From the NCBI GenBank assembly GCA_963643205.1, contig CAVIJJ010000032.1:1-13356 (forward strand): 13,356 bases of DNA, written 5' to 3'. This document shows, piece by piece, positions 1-7,075 of the stretch. The translations under genes were made by a program, and so were the position numbers. Source of the stretch: Phil1 sp963643205 (GTDB lineage Bacteria > Bacillota > Clostridia > Christensenellales > CAG-138). The notes beneath the pieces were generated by a model. It saw only the letters and a program-made list of their open reading frames with translations, searched no databases and had not been told where the DNA came from. Position 1 is the first letter of the stretch. Each line of letters begins with the position of its first letter.

Positions 1-9
1 AATTTAAGA

Positions 10-42
10 GGGGACGCAGGCATAGCGCAAAACTGCGTCCCC
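10..42. repeat. Hairpin with 10-bp perfect stem
   Basis: The arms GGGGACGCAG (10-19) and CTGCGTCCCC (33-42) are perfect reverse complements around a 13-base loop. No T-run follows on either strand, so it does not look like a standard intrinsic terminator. It abuts the first ACTCCCTCC-type repeat at base 43 and may be part of the same intergenic repeat cluster, or the end of an element lying to the left of the window. Confidence 0.6.
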
Positions 43-69
43 GGACTCCCTCCGTAGGGAGGCTTTGGG
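43..69 (+). repeat. Short copy of the ACTCCCTCC intergenic repeat
   Basis: Starts with the same 13 bases (GGACTCCCTCCGT) as the element at 134 and ends with the same GGAGGCTTTGG-like tail, but the whole middle present in the longer copy is missing. What remains folds as CTCCCT (46-51), loop CCGT, AGGGAG (56-61). It looks like an internally deleted version of the 134-194 element. No coding content. Confidence 0.6.
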
Positions 70-133
70 AGATATTCCAAGTTTGATAAAGTAAGTTGAA
101 GCAGAAAATATGAGCAGGTGAAGCGGTTTTATT

Positions 134-194
134 GGACTCCCTCCGTCTTTCGCTTCGCGAAATCCACCTCCCCCCCATTGGTGGAGGCTTTTGG
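134..194 (+). repeat. Full copy of the ACTCCCTCC intergenic repeat
   Basis: Begins GGACTCCCTCCGT (134-146) and ends GGAGGCTTTTGG (183-194). Inside are two nested hairpins: TTTCGC (148-153) with GCGAAA (157-162), and TCCACC (163-168) with GGTGGA (180-185). An outer pairing of CCTCC (140-144) with GGAGG (183-187) can close the whole unit. I recall repeats of this form being dispersed between genes in gut Clostridia. That is memory, not a search result. Confidence 0.65.
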
Positions 195-199
195 TTTTG

Positions 200-345
200 G
201 CCTAATTTGAAGATTTTTGATCAAAACCCGGCGGCTAAGTCTACCCAAAAGGCGCCACCGTGTAAGGAGGTTCGGAGTTGAGCGAGAGCTGTGCGGGAAG
301 CAGCGAAACGGAGAACGGGCAGGAACAAGGCTACCATGTTCTGAC
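200..345. other. Non-coding stretch between inverted repeats
   Basis: Lies between the two oppositely oriented repeat copies. Open frames crossing it (217-441 plus, 221-505 minus) have low-complexity Arg/Ala/Leu-rich translations, lack a ribosome site and run straight through the repeats, so I do not call a gene. A GGCGCC palindrome (251-256) sits within the stretch. I recognise no riboswitch, T-box, tRNA or transposase. It may be the body of a small non-autonomous repeat element. Confidence 0.4.
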
Positions 346-402
346 CCGAGTGTCCCTGCGCAGCAGGGGAAGTGGCAAACCGAAGGTTTGAAGGAGGGAG
401 TT
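345..402 (-). repeat. Inverted, diverged copy of the same repeat
   Basis: Read on the minus strand from 401, this starts ACTCCCTCC (401-393). It is followed by a hairpin AAACC-TTC-GGTTT (389-377), then GCCACTTCCCC, then a second hairpin CCCTGC/GCAGGG (368-354). The order of parts matches the 134-194 copy (start motif, TTC-looped hairpin, CCAC, pyrimidine run, second hairpin). The stem sequences differ but remain paired, suggesting that structure is conserved rather than sequence. With the copy at 134 it flanks bases 136-401 as inverted ends. Confidence 0.5.
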
Positions 403-451
403 CTAAAGCATCTCTTTGCTTTCTTATTAAAACTCCGGTGATTATTACTTT

Positions 452-493
452 ACCAATACCCGGAATTACATTTATCGGTAACTCATTATTGGT
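452..493. repeat. Short inverted repeat near the operon end
   Basis: ACCAATA (452-458) and TATTGGT (487-493) are 7-base perfect inverted arms 28 bases apart, in an AT-rich stretch just beyond the bioY terminator. The function is unknown. It may be chance or a remnant. Confidence 0.3.
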
Positions 494-503
494 TAACCCA
501 CAC

Positions 504-528
504 AAAAAAGCGGCTCATCACCGCTTTT
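504..528 (-). terminator. Intrinsic terminator of the pot-MATE-bioY operon
   Basis: On the minus strand AAAAGCGG (528-521) and CCGCTTTT (513-506) form an 8-bp stem around a 7-base loop, running into a T-tract (509-504). It lies 4 bases past the bioY stop codon, and no comparable structure was seen at the upstream gene junctions. It is therefore the likely end of the whole polycistronic message. Confidence 0.85.
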
Positions 529-531
529 CAA

Positions 532-1056
532 TCATAGCTTTATAACCTTTTTAAGCCTTGGGGCAAGAAGAGCCGCGGCCAATATTTTCACGGCATCGCC
601 CGGCAGGAAGGGAACAACGCAGGCGGTAAGCGCCGCTATGGGCGCGGTTGAGCTTTCAAGGCAATACCATGCCGTGCCAAGGGCATAGCAGGCGATAAGC
701 CCCATAAGGCAGGCGAGAGCAACCGAGAACGGCTTAGCGCCAAGCCTTGTTATAACGGTGCCGGTTATGAGCGCCGCCGCAACATACCCCACTATATAGC
801 CGCCGGTGGGGCCGGCAAGCACCTGCACTCCGCCGCGGAACCCCGCGAACACGGGAACGCCCGCCGCGCCTATAAGAAGAAATACCAGCTGGCTTATCGC
901 TCCCCTGCCGCCGCCGAGCAGCGCGCCCGCCATATACGCGCCAAAAAGCGCAAGGTTTATGGGCACGGGCTGAATGGGGATTGAAAGCTGCGAGCAAACC
1001 GCCGTAAGCGCCGCAAAAAGGGCGCAGTATACCATTGTTTTTACTGTTTTATTCAT
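532..1056 (-). CDS. bioY: BioY, biotin-binding S component of an ECF transporter
   Basis: 174 residues, the usual BioY length, almost entirely hydrophobic with about six membrane segments. The family hallmarks GPTGGYIVGY (about residues 82-91) and PGDAVKI near the C-terminus are present. BioY is the membrane subunit that captures biotin; family knowledge says it works with the shared energising module EcfA-EcfA'-EcfT, which is not encoded here and should lie elsewhere. The start ATG is 17 bases after the MATE stop codon with only a weak GGATT-like ribosome site, so expression probably depends on read-through from the polyamine operon. It is the last gene before the terminator at 504. No BirA site or riboswitch is recognisable upstream. 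A biotin carrier gene at the end of a polyamine operon is unusual. Confidence 0.93.
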   Translation of the reverse strand: MNKTVKTMVYCALFAALTAVCSQLSIPIQPVPINLALFGAYMAGALLGGGRGAISQLVFLLIGAAGVPVFAGFRGGVQVLAGPTGGYIVGYVAAALITGTVITRLGAKPFSVALACLMGLIACYALGTAWYCLESSTAPIAALTACVVPFLPGDAVKILAAALLAPRLKKVIKL

Positions 1057-1073
1057 CTGAATCCATTAATCCG

Positions 1074-2486
1074 TTAAAGTTCTATTTTTGTCCAGCCGCC
1101 GCGATGGAAGCGGGTATAGTTAAGCACAAGCCTTGTGCACTGATCCACAAGAAAGCCTATCCACGCGCCGTAAACGCCTACGCCGAGCGGATAACAAAGC
1201 AGGTACGAAAGCCCCACCCTGAACGTGCCTATGCTCAAAAGGCTTGTAACCGCAACATAACGCGAATCCCCCGCGCCGCGAAGGCAGCCGGATATAACAA
1301 TCTGAGATGTTTGAATCATGCACACGCCCGCCACAAAATAGCAAAGCTTCATGCCAAGCGCGAGCACCTCCGCGTCGTCCGTAAAAAGGCCGTAAAGCTG
1401 GCGGCGGAAAATTACAAGCAGGGCAGAAAGCGTAACGCCTATTATCATGGAGCAGCGCTGGCCTATTTTTCCGTATATGGTTGAAAGGTCCGGCCGCTTC
1501 ATGCCAAGCCCCTGCCCCACAAGACTGCTTGAGGCAACGCCCAAGCCGTCCGCAAAGGAGAATATAAGCTGGCTAAGGCTCATGCTTACCTGATGCGTTG
1601 CGAACTGAATGGTGCCGAGGCGCGCGATAATGCTTGAGAACGCGAAAAGCCCCACCCTAAGGCTTATCTGCTCCGTAAGGGCACCGGTGGCAACCTTTGA
1701 AACGCTGCCGAGCGTCTTTTTGTCAAATGCCCACGTGCCGCCGTCGACTATGCTTAGCTCTCCCTTATGCGGATGCACAACGCTGTAAAGCGCCATGAGG
1801 AAGGCGACCATGTGGCCTATGGCCGTGGCTATGGCCGCGCCTACCACGCCAAGCTTTGGGAAAACCCAATGCCCGTTTATAAGGAAATAGTTGAACACAA
1901 TGTTCACAAGGTTCGCCGTTACGTTTGAACGCATGCTCACCTTTGTGTTTCCGCAGCCGCGCTGGGCGGCGTTTATTGTCATGCCTATGCAGGCGAAGAA
2001 CTGGCCGCTCATTATAATGCGAAAATACGCCACGGAATCGGCTATGTACTCGTCCTGCGCGCCGGCTAGGCGCATTATGGGCTCGGTTAAAAGGCAGGAA
2101 ACGGCAACCATTATCGCGCCCAGAATAAGGTTCAGCCAAAGAGACTGCTTAAGGGTTCTTGCCGCGCCCTCCATGTCCCCCTCGCCGCGGCGCCTGGCGA
2201 CAACGGCCGTAACGCCCATATTCAGCGAAAGTATGCCAACCATCATAAGCATTCTGGGCTGGCCGGTAACGCCCACGGCGGATATGGCCTTTGGTCCAAG
2301 GCCGCTTACCATCATGGTATCCACGCTTGAAACAAGCGCAACCAGCACGCTTTCGAGCGCGCTCGGCCAGGCTAAGGAAAGGCTTTTGCCGTAAGCTTCT
2401 TTAGCCGAAGGAAGCTCCCCCCTGATAAGGGAAGGAGCTACCATATTTTTCGGTGTAAACAGTTTGTCTATCAAGCCCGAGGCCAT
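1074..2486 (-). CDS. MATE family efflux transporter
   Basis: 470 residues, normal for the multidrug and toxic compound extrusion family. There are about twelve hydrophobic segments in two similar halves. The first half begins with the typical pattern SLSLAWPSALESVL followed by a VDTMMVSGLG-like turn, and the second half repeats it (QISLRVGLFAFSSIIARLG). These proteins export cationic drugs or metabolites in exchange for sodium or protons. The ATG follows the potD stop after a single base (TGA-T-ATG), with no good ribosome site of its own, implying translational coupling to potD. The N-terminus is about 15 residues longer than needed; an internal Met at residue 16 is possible but also lacks a ribosome site. 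The substrate cannot be read from sequence. Linkage to a polyamine importer makes a polyamine or other organic cation plausible, but that is inference. Confidence 0.9.
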   Translation of the reverse strand: MASGLIDKLFTPKNMVAPSLIRGELPSAKEAYGKSLSLAWPSALESVLVALVSSVDTMMVSGLGPKAISAVGVTGQPRMLMMVGILSLNMGVTAVVARRRGEGDMEGAARTLKQSLWLNLILGAIMVAVSCLLTEPIMRLAGAQDEYIADSVAYFRIIMSGQFFACIGMTINAAQRGCGNTKVSMRSNVTANLVNIVFNYFLINGHWVFPKLGVVGAAIATAIGHMVAFLMALYSVVHPHKGELSIVDGGTWAFDKKTLGSVSKVATGALTEQISLRVGLFAFSSIIARLGTIQFATHQVSMSLSQLIFSFADGLGVASSSLVGQGLGMKRPDLSTIYGKIGQRCSMIIGVTLSALLVIFRRQLYGLFTDDAEVLALGMKLCYFVAGVCMIQTSQIVISGCLRGAGDSRYVAVTSLLSIGTFRVGLSYLLCYPLGVGVYGAWIGFLVDQCTRLVLNYTRFHRGGWTKIEL

Positions 2487-2487
2487 A

Positions 2488-3591
2488 TCAGTTCATCTTA
2501 ATGGCGCTCCATGCCTCGTTATAAACGCTTATAAAGTCCCCAAGGTCGTGGAATATGGTGCAGCGATCGAGCACCTCCTGAGGGGGATTATAGGTTTCGC
2601 TTTCGGTAAAGTGCTCATCAAGCAGGTCCATGGCCGCCTGATTGGGGGTGGAGTAATATATATACTCCGTGTTGCGCGCGGCAATGGCGCCATCGTTCAA
2701 AAAGTTTATAAAGGCGTGAGCGGCCTCTATATTAGTGGCGCTCTTGGGAATAACAACATTGTCAAACCAAACGTTGCTGCCCTCATCCGGAACCGCGTAC
2801 GCAAGATCCTCGTTTTCGTCCATGCACACGAACGCGTCGCCGGAGTATATAACGGCCAGCGCGGCCTTGCCGTTTATCATGCTGGAACGCATATTGTCCG
2901 TTCCGAAGCCCTTTCTGAGCGGCTGCTGAGCAATAAGCAGGTCCCTCGCCTCGGCAATCTCTTCCTCGCTGCGGGTGTTAAGATCGTAGCCTAAGTATTT
3001 AAGGGTTATGCCTATGGAGTCGCGCACGCTGTCATACATCCAAATCTGGCCGGAGTACTTTTCGTCCCAAAGCACGCCCCAGCTTGTTACGGGCTCCTCA
3101 ACCAAGGTGGTATTGTAAAGTATGCCAACCGTGCCCCACATATAGGGCAGGGAATACTGGTTGCCGGGATCAAACGTATTGGTTATCTCCAGCTTGTCCG
3201 CCATTATATTCTTGGCGTTGGGAATTTTTTCCATATCAAGCGGCAAAAGCAGATCGCTCGCTATAAGCTGCTCTATTATATATTCGCTGGGGAAGCACAT
3301 ATCGTATACGCAATCGGAGGATTTAAGCTTTATAAGCATTTCCTCGTTGCTGGTCATTTCAACGTAGTTTACCTTAACGCCGGTTTCTTCCTCAAAAAGC
3401 TCAATAAGCTCGGGGTCTATATACTCGCCCCAGTTGAGTATATTAAGCTCACCGCCGATGTAGTCATACTGATCGCCGTCGGAAAACACCTCTTCATTGT
3501 CACCGCTTACGTTCCCTTCGTTTGAGCCGCTGCATGCGGTAAACGCGAGCAGCATAATGAGAGCAAGCGCAAAGCAAAAGAATTTTTTCAT
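2488..3591 (-). CDS. potD: PotD-like spermidine/putrescine-binding lipoprotein
   Basis: 367 residues. It has an N-terminal lipoprotein signal with a positively charged start (MKK), a hydrophobic core and lipobox FTAC, so Cys20 should be lipidated and anchor the mature protein on the outer face of the membrane. A Ser/Gly/Glu/Asp-rich spacer follows. The fold then opens with ILNWGEYIDPELIELFEEE, characteristic of polyamine-binding PotD/PotF proteins. Further family patterns are PSEYIIEQL, YMWGTVGILYN, and a C-terminal VWFDNVVIPKSA stretch. It delivers polyamine to the PotBC channel. The gene follows potC by 7 bases with an AGGAA ribosome site partly in that gap, and ends one base before the MATE start. 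Spermidine versus putrescine preference cannot be decided from sequence by eye. Confidence 0.93.
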   Translation of the reverse strand: MKKFFCFALALIMLLAFTACSGSNEGNVSGDNEEVFSDGDQYDYIGGELNILNWGEYIDPELIELFEEETGVKVNYVEMTSNEEMLIKLKSSDCVYDMCFPSEYIIEQLIASDLLLPLDMEKIPNAKNIMADKLEITNTFDPGNQYSLPYMWGTVGILYNTTLVEEPVTSWGVLWDEKYSGQIWMYDSVRDSIGITLKYLGYDLNTRSEEEIAEARDLLIAQQPLRKGFGTDNMRSSMINGKAALAVIYSGDAFVCMDENEDLAYAVPDEGSNVWFDNVVIPKSATNIEAAHAFINFLNDGAIAARNTEYIYYSTPNQAAMDLLDEHFTESETYNPPQEVLDRCTIFHDLGDFISVYNEAWSAIKMN

Positions 3592-3598
3592 TGGTTCC

Positions 3599-4459
3599 TT
3601 ATCCTTTCATCTTCACTTTTTTGTTCTGTATTTCATCCTCACGTTCCTTGCTTATGCGCCTAAGATTAACTATAAGCAGCAGCGTTACGAGGGGAATGAA
3701 TATAATCGTCGCAAGGGCCGGATTAACGCCCTTCGCTCCGCGCGCGGCGGAATACATATAAACCGAAAGCGTGCTCCTTAAATCGCTTACGAAATAGCTT
3801 ACAACGAAATCGTCAAGCGACATTGTAAGCGCCATTATAAAGCCCGATGTTATGCCCGGCATTATATCCGGTATAACAACCCTGAACATGGCCTGCATGG
3901 GGGTGCAGCCAAGATCGAGCGCCGCCTCATACAGCATTGAGGAGCTTTGCTTTAAGCGCGGCATAATGGAGAATATAACATAGGGTATGCTGAAGGATAT
4001 ATGCGCTATCAAAAGCTTCAGCACGTCGCTCATCCGGCTCGCGCCCATGTTCGCAAGCACGCCGTTCACAAACGCGAAAAGCATCATGAACGTTATGCCC
4101 GTTACAAGGTCCGGGTTTACCATAGGCAGCTGGGATATATTGAGGATAACGCTCTTCGGGCGCTTTCTCATGGAGTTTATGCCTATCGCGGCAAAGGTGC
4201 CTATAACGGTTGCCACAACGCTTGCGATAAGCGCAACCTCAAGCGTAAGCAAAAGCGCGCTTCCCGCCTCGCCGGAGAAAACGGTTGTGTAATTCTCAAG
4301 CGTAAAGCCCTTCCAGCGGCCAAGGTTGGTGTACGATACCCTTCTGCCGGTTGAAAAATCGTTGAAGGAAAACACTATAAGGTAGATTATGGGCAAATAC
4401 AGAAACAATAGCATTGCCCCGAGGTAAACATACTTAAGCGAGCTTTTAAGCTTTTTCAC
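3599..4459 (-). CDS. potC: PotC, polyamine ABC transporter permease
   Basis: 286 residues with about six membrane segments. The cytoplasmic EAA loop, which contacts the ATPase, reads EAALDLGCTPMQAMFRVVIP, matching the EAA-x3-G-x9-I-x-LP pattern of ABC importers. Together with PotB it forms the transmembrane channel. The start codon is GTG, and GTGA overlaps the potB stop by four bases, so translation is coupled. A strong GGAAGGGGG ribosome site lies inside the end of potB. The C-terminus is rich in lysine and glutamate. Assignment to PotC rather than PotB rests on gene order and on the short N-terminus running into LPIIYLIVFSFND. Confidence 0.92.
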   Translation of the reverse strand: MKKLKSSLKYVYLGAMLLFLYLPIIYLIVFSFNDFSTGRRVSYTNLGRWKGFTLENYTTVFSGEAGSALLLTLEVALIASVVATVIGTFAAIGINSMRKRPKSVILNISQLPMVNPDLVTGITFMMLFAFVNGVLANMGASRMSDVLKLLIAHISFSIPYVIFSIMPRLKQSSSMLYEAALDLGCTPMQAMFRVVIPDIMPGITSGFIMALTMSLDDFVVSYFVSDLRSTLSVYMYSAARGAKGVNPALATIIFIPLVTLLLIVNLRRISKEREDEIQNKKVKMKG

Positions 4460-5277
4460 AGCAGATTACCCCCTTCCTCATGGTCCTTGTCAAAGCGGTT
4501 CATAATGGCCGTGCTCACAAAAACGCATATAAGCAGGATTATGGCGAGCGTGCTGCCTATTGAGTAATCCGCGCTGCCAACGCTGCCCGCGGCCTGCTTG
4601 AAGGCCATTTCAATCTCGTTTCCGTAAAGGTTATAGTTGCCGTTGCCTATAAGCGCGGGCACGGTAAAGGCCGTTATCGCGGGGATAAATACCATTGTTA
4701 TGCCCGATACTATGCCCGGCACGCTAAGGGGCAGAACAACCTTAAAGAACGTCATCCTTCCGTTCGCGCCCAGGTCGTAGGAGGCCTCGATAAGGCTTCG
4801 GTCTATTTTGGTAAGCGAGTTATACAGCGGCAGAACCATGAACGCCATAAAGTTATACACAAGCACCAGCATAACCGCCCACACGCTGCCCGTAAGGGTT
4901 TTGTCCGTCATGCCCAGCAAATCGGGCAGAACGTATTCAAGTATGGCCTGCCAGGCGTATGTTCTCAGCACAAAGTTCATCCACATGGGCACGAAGAACA
5001 GCACCGATATGAAAGCGGCTATGCTCTTCTTCATCTTTGAAAGAATATACGCTATGGGATAGCCCAAAAGCAGACAGATCAGGGTTGTGCCCGCGGCTAT
5101 CTTTATGCTTTCCCAAAGCACGCGCCATTTGGAGGCGTCGCTAAGCGTTGCCCAGAACTTTGTGAACGTGAATGTGCCGTTCACGTTAAACGCGTAATAG
5201 AATATGAACAGCATGGGCACCGCTATAAACAGCACCATCCATACAATGTACGGATAGGCGAATACCCTGCGCTTCAT
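4456..5277 (-). CDS. potB: PotB, polyamine ABC transporter permease
   Basis: 273 residues with about six membrane helices. The EAA loop is EASYDLGANGRMTFFKVVLP, as in the PotB branch of ABC importer permeases. It pairs with PotC to form the channel and is energised by PotA. Its ATG overlaps the potA stop as ATGA (5274-5277), and an AAGGAAGA ribosome site sits in the end of potA. The downstream overlap with potC is of the same kind, so potA-potB-potC are translationally chained. Length and hydrophobic profile are normal for the family and nothing appears missing. Confidence 0.93.
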   Translation of the reverse strand: MKRRVFAYPYIVWMVLFIAVPMLFIFYYAFNVNGTFTFTKFWATLSDASKWRVLWESIKIAAGTTLICLLLGYPIAYILSKMKKSIAAFISVLFFVPMWMNFVLRTYAWQAILEYVLPDLLGMTDKTLTGSVWAVMLVLVYNFMAFMVLPLYNSLTKIDRSLIEASYDLGANGRMTFFKVVLPLSVPGIVSGITMVFIPAITAFTVPALIGNGNYNLYGNEIEMAFKQAAGSVGSADYSIGSTLAIILLICVFVSTAIMNRFDKDHEEGGNLL

Positions 5278-6404
5278 TCTTCCTTATCCTCCAGCTCCGC
5301 GTCCATCTCCGCCTCGATAAGCTCGTCCTCCGTAGTAAAGTCAAGCTCCTCGGGCCTGACGCTTTTATGCATTATGTGTATCGCGTCCGGCAGGATTATA
5401 ATGCCCACGTCCGTTCCCGGCGCCACGTAGTCCGTGGACTGAATGGTAAGGGAAACATCGTTTCCGCAATCAACCGTAAACTCATAATGAACGCCCATGA
5501 ACACAACGTTTTTAACAGTTCCGTGCAGGTGCGCTCCCGCGTCGTCATTCGCCACCATGTCTATATCCTCGGGACGGACAACAACGTCCACCGGCTCGTT
5601 TTTCATAAAGCCGCTGTCCACGCACTCAAAGTCCCTGCCCATAAAGTTGACAAGAAGGTCCTTTTTCATAATGCCGGGCAGAATGTTGCTTTCGCCTATG
5701 AACTTGGCCACGAAAACATTCTTCGGTTCGTTGTATATGTCCGTAGGCGTGCCTATCTGCTGAATCTGGCCCTCGTTCATAACAACTATGGTGTCGCTCA
5801 TTGTAAGCGCCTCTTCCTGGTCGTGCGTAACGAAAATAAACGTTATGCCAAGGCGCTGCTGCATCTTTTTAAGCTCTATCTGCATGCCCTTTCTAAGCTT
5901 AAGGTCAAGGGCGCCGAGCGGCTCATCAAGCAAAAGCACCTGGGGTCTGTTCACAAGCGCCCTCGCTATGGCAACGCGCTGCTGCTGGCCGCCGGAAAGC
6001 TGATCTATCCAGCGCTTGCCGTATCCTTTAAGGTTAACAAGCTCCAGCATTTCGTTTACCCGCTCGTCTATTTCCTTCGCGCCAAGCTTTTGAATCTTCA
6101 ATCCGAACGCCACGTTGTCATAAACGTTCAGGTGGGTAAACAGGGCGTATTTCTGAAAAACGGTATTAACCCTGCGCTTATAGGGCGGCACGTTTGAAAC
6201 ATCCTTGCCGTCTATAAGTATTTTGCCCTCTGTAGGCATGGTAAAGCCCGCTATAAGGCGCAGCATGGTGGTTTTGCCGCAGCCCGAAGGACCGAGCAGG
6301 GTAAGAAACTCGCCATCCCTTATATAAAGGTTAATATTCTTAAGCGCGTCATCCTCGCCGTAGGATTTGCGTATATCCACAAGATCTATAAGATGCTTTG
6401 ACAT
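5274..6404 (-). CDS. potA: PotA, polyamine ABC transporter ATPase
   Basis: 376 residues with every ATPase motif intact: Walker A GPSGCGKT (38-45), Q-loop Gln84, signature LSGGQ (136-140), Walker B VLLLDEP (156-162) and H-loop His194. After about residue 235 comes a TOBE-type C-terminal domain, as in PotA and other CUT1-like importer ATPases. It hydrolyses ATP on the inner face to drive uptake through PotB-PotC. The last twenty or so residues form a strongly acidic tail (Glu/Asp-rich) not needed for the fold. The gene starts 24 bases after the regulator stop, with an AGGAAGG ribosome site, and overlaps potB by four bases. Specificity for polyamine is inferred from the linked PotD. Confidence 0.95.
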   Translation of the reverse strand: MSKHLIDLVDIRKSYGEDDALKNINLYIRDGEFLTLLGPSGCGKTTMLRLIAGFTMPTEGKILIDGKDVSNVPPYKRRVNTVFQKYALFTHLNVYDNVAFGLKIQKLGAKEIDERVNEMLELVNLKGYGKRWIDQLSGGQQQRVAIARALVNRPQVLLLDEPLGALDLKLRKGMQIELKKMQQRLGITFIFVTHDQEEALTMSDTIVVMNEGQIQQIGTPTDIYNEPKNVFVAKFIGESNILPGIMKKDLLVNFMGRDFECVDSGFMKNEPVDVVVRPEDIDMVANDDAGAHLHGTVKNVVFMGVHYEFTVDCGNDVSLTIQSTDYVAPGTDVGIIILPDAIHIMHKSVRPEELDFTTEDELIEAEMDAELEDKEE

Positions 6405-6428
6405 TTTTCGTACTTACCTTCCTGTTTA

Positions 6429-6974
6429 TTAAAAGCTTGGCGGGGTGGAAACCCACAAAACCCTTGCCTCGCGCTGAGTATCGTTCGTAATATAGTGCAC
6501 GGCGTTCGGCTTGAAGCAAAAGCTTGAGCCCTTGCGCACCTTAAAGGACTTGTGCCCTAAGTGCAGCGTTATGCTGCCCATAAGAACGTAGCCGAACTCC
6601 TCGCCCTCGTGCGGATCGTCCTCCCAGGTTTTGCCCCCGCTTTGGATAACCACCATTATGGGTTCAAGCTCGTTTTTCTGGGCGTTGGGTATAAGCCAGT
6701 GTATCGTGTGGCCGGCTTCCTCGTCCTCTTTAACAAAAACATCGTCCGCGCCGAACACAACCTTTTCGTTTGTGTTTTCCTCGCTGAAAAAATCAGCCAG
6801 GCTCATGCCCAGCGCTTCCAATATATCCGTAAGCGTAGCTATGGACGGGGAGGTCAAATCCCTCTCCACCTGCGAAATGAAGCCCTTTGAAAGCTCCACG
6901 CGCGCCGCGAGCTCCTCCTGGGTAAGCCCCAGGCTGAGGCGCCTTCGCTTTATTTTTTCGCCTATTTCCAGCAT
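6429..6974 (-). CDS. XRE-cupin transcriptional regulator of the pot operon
   Basis: 181 residues from the chosen start. An XRE-type helix-turn-helix (about residues 7-61, with LTQEELAARVELSKGFISQ as its core) is followed by a cupin_2 domain (about 108-176) containing HEGEEFGYVLMG and a later His160, positions where cupins bind metal or small ligand. Regulators of this build often sit at the head of potABCD in Firmicutes and are related in architecture to PuuR, so polyamine sensing is likely but inferred. The reading frame stays open upstream to 7235. I chose the ATG at 6974 because it has a GGGAGG ribosome site 7 bases upstream and begins exactly at the domain (MLEIGEKIKRRR), whereas the extension crosses the promoter and operator. 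Autoregulation is likely from the operator at 7019. Confidence 0.9.
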   Translation of the reverse strand: MLEIGEKIKRRRLSLGLTQEELAARVELSKGFISQVERDLTSPSIATLTDILEALGMSLADFFSEENTNEKVVFGADDVFVKEDEEAGHTIHWLIPNAQKNELEPIMVVIQSGGKTWEDDPHEGEEFGYVLMGSITLHLGHKSFKVRKGSSFCFKPNAVHYITNDTQREARVLWVSTPPSF

Positions 6975-7018
6975 TTTATCGCCTCCCGTATCCGCGGAAC
7001 AGACATTGTAAACCCAAA

Positions 7019-7035
7019 GTTTAGAATCTCTAAAC
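7019..7035. promoter_or_regulatory. Probable operator for the XRE-cupin regulator
   Basis: GTTTAGA-ATC-TCTAAAC is a perfect inverted repeat with 7-base arms and a 3-base spacer. It lies 12 bases downstream of the -10 element of the regulator promoter, at about +5 to +21 of the predicted transcript, where a bound dimer would block transcription. A related half site GTTTAGA occurs at 7097-7103, and the palindrome AAACATGTTT at 7051-7060 falls in the promoter spacer. Confidence 0.7.
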
Positions 7036-7046
7036 CGCCGAATGTT

Positions 7047-7075
7047 ATTAAAACATGTTTGCGCCATAATGTCAA
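7047..7075 (-). promoter_or_regulatory. Sigma-A promoter of the regulator-pot operon
   Basis: On the minus strand a perfect -35 TTGACA (7075-7070) is followed, after 17 bases, by -10 TTTAAT (7052-7047), five of six matches to consensus. Transcription should start near 7040, giving a leader of about 66 bases before the regulator ATG. The spacer contains the palindrome AAACATGTTT (7051-7060), which also overlaps the edge of the -10, and the 17-bp operator lies just downstream. Confidence 0.8.

Noticed and set aside
200..345. Possible riboswitch, T-box or CRISPR remnant
   Set aside because: No conserved T-box or riboswitch core is recognisable, and repeats are not regularly spaced with unique spacers.
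217..441. Plus-strand 74-residue open frame in the same region
   Set aside because: Arg-rich, low-complexity translation across repeats with no supporting start signal.
221..505. Minus-strand 94-residue open frame in the repeat region
   Set aside because: It runs through the inverted repeat and its hairpins, has no ribosome site, and its translation resembles no protein family. Probably a translated repeat.
1057..1073. Possible biotin-dependent regulatory site before bioY
   Set aside because: Only 17 bases separate it from the MATE stop codon; no palindrome or BirA-like site fits there.
2464..2994. Plus-strand 176-residue open frame opposite potD
   Set aside because: Shadow of potD, no ribosome site, and the potD frame has a signal peptide and family motifs.
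5367..6197. Plus-strand 276-residue open frame opposite potA
   Set aside because: Antisense shadow of a fully motif-supported potA. The translation is rich in His, Val and Asn with no domain.
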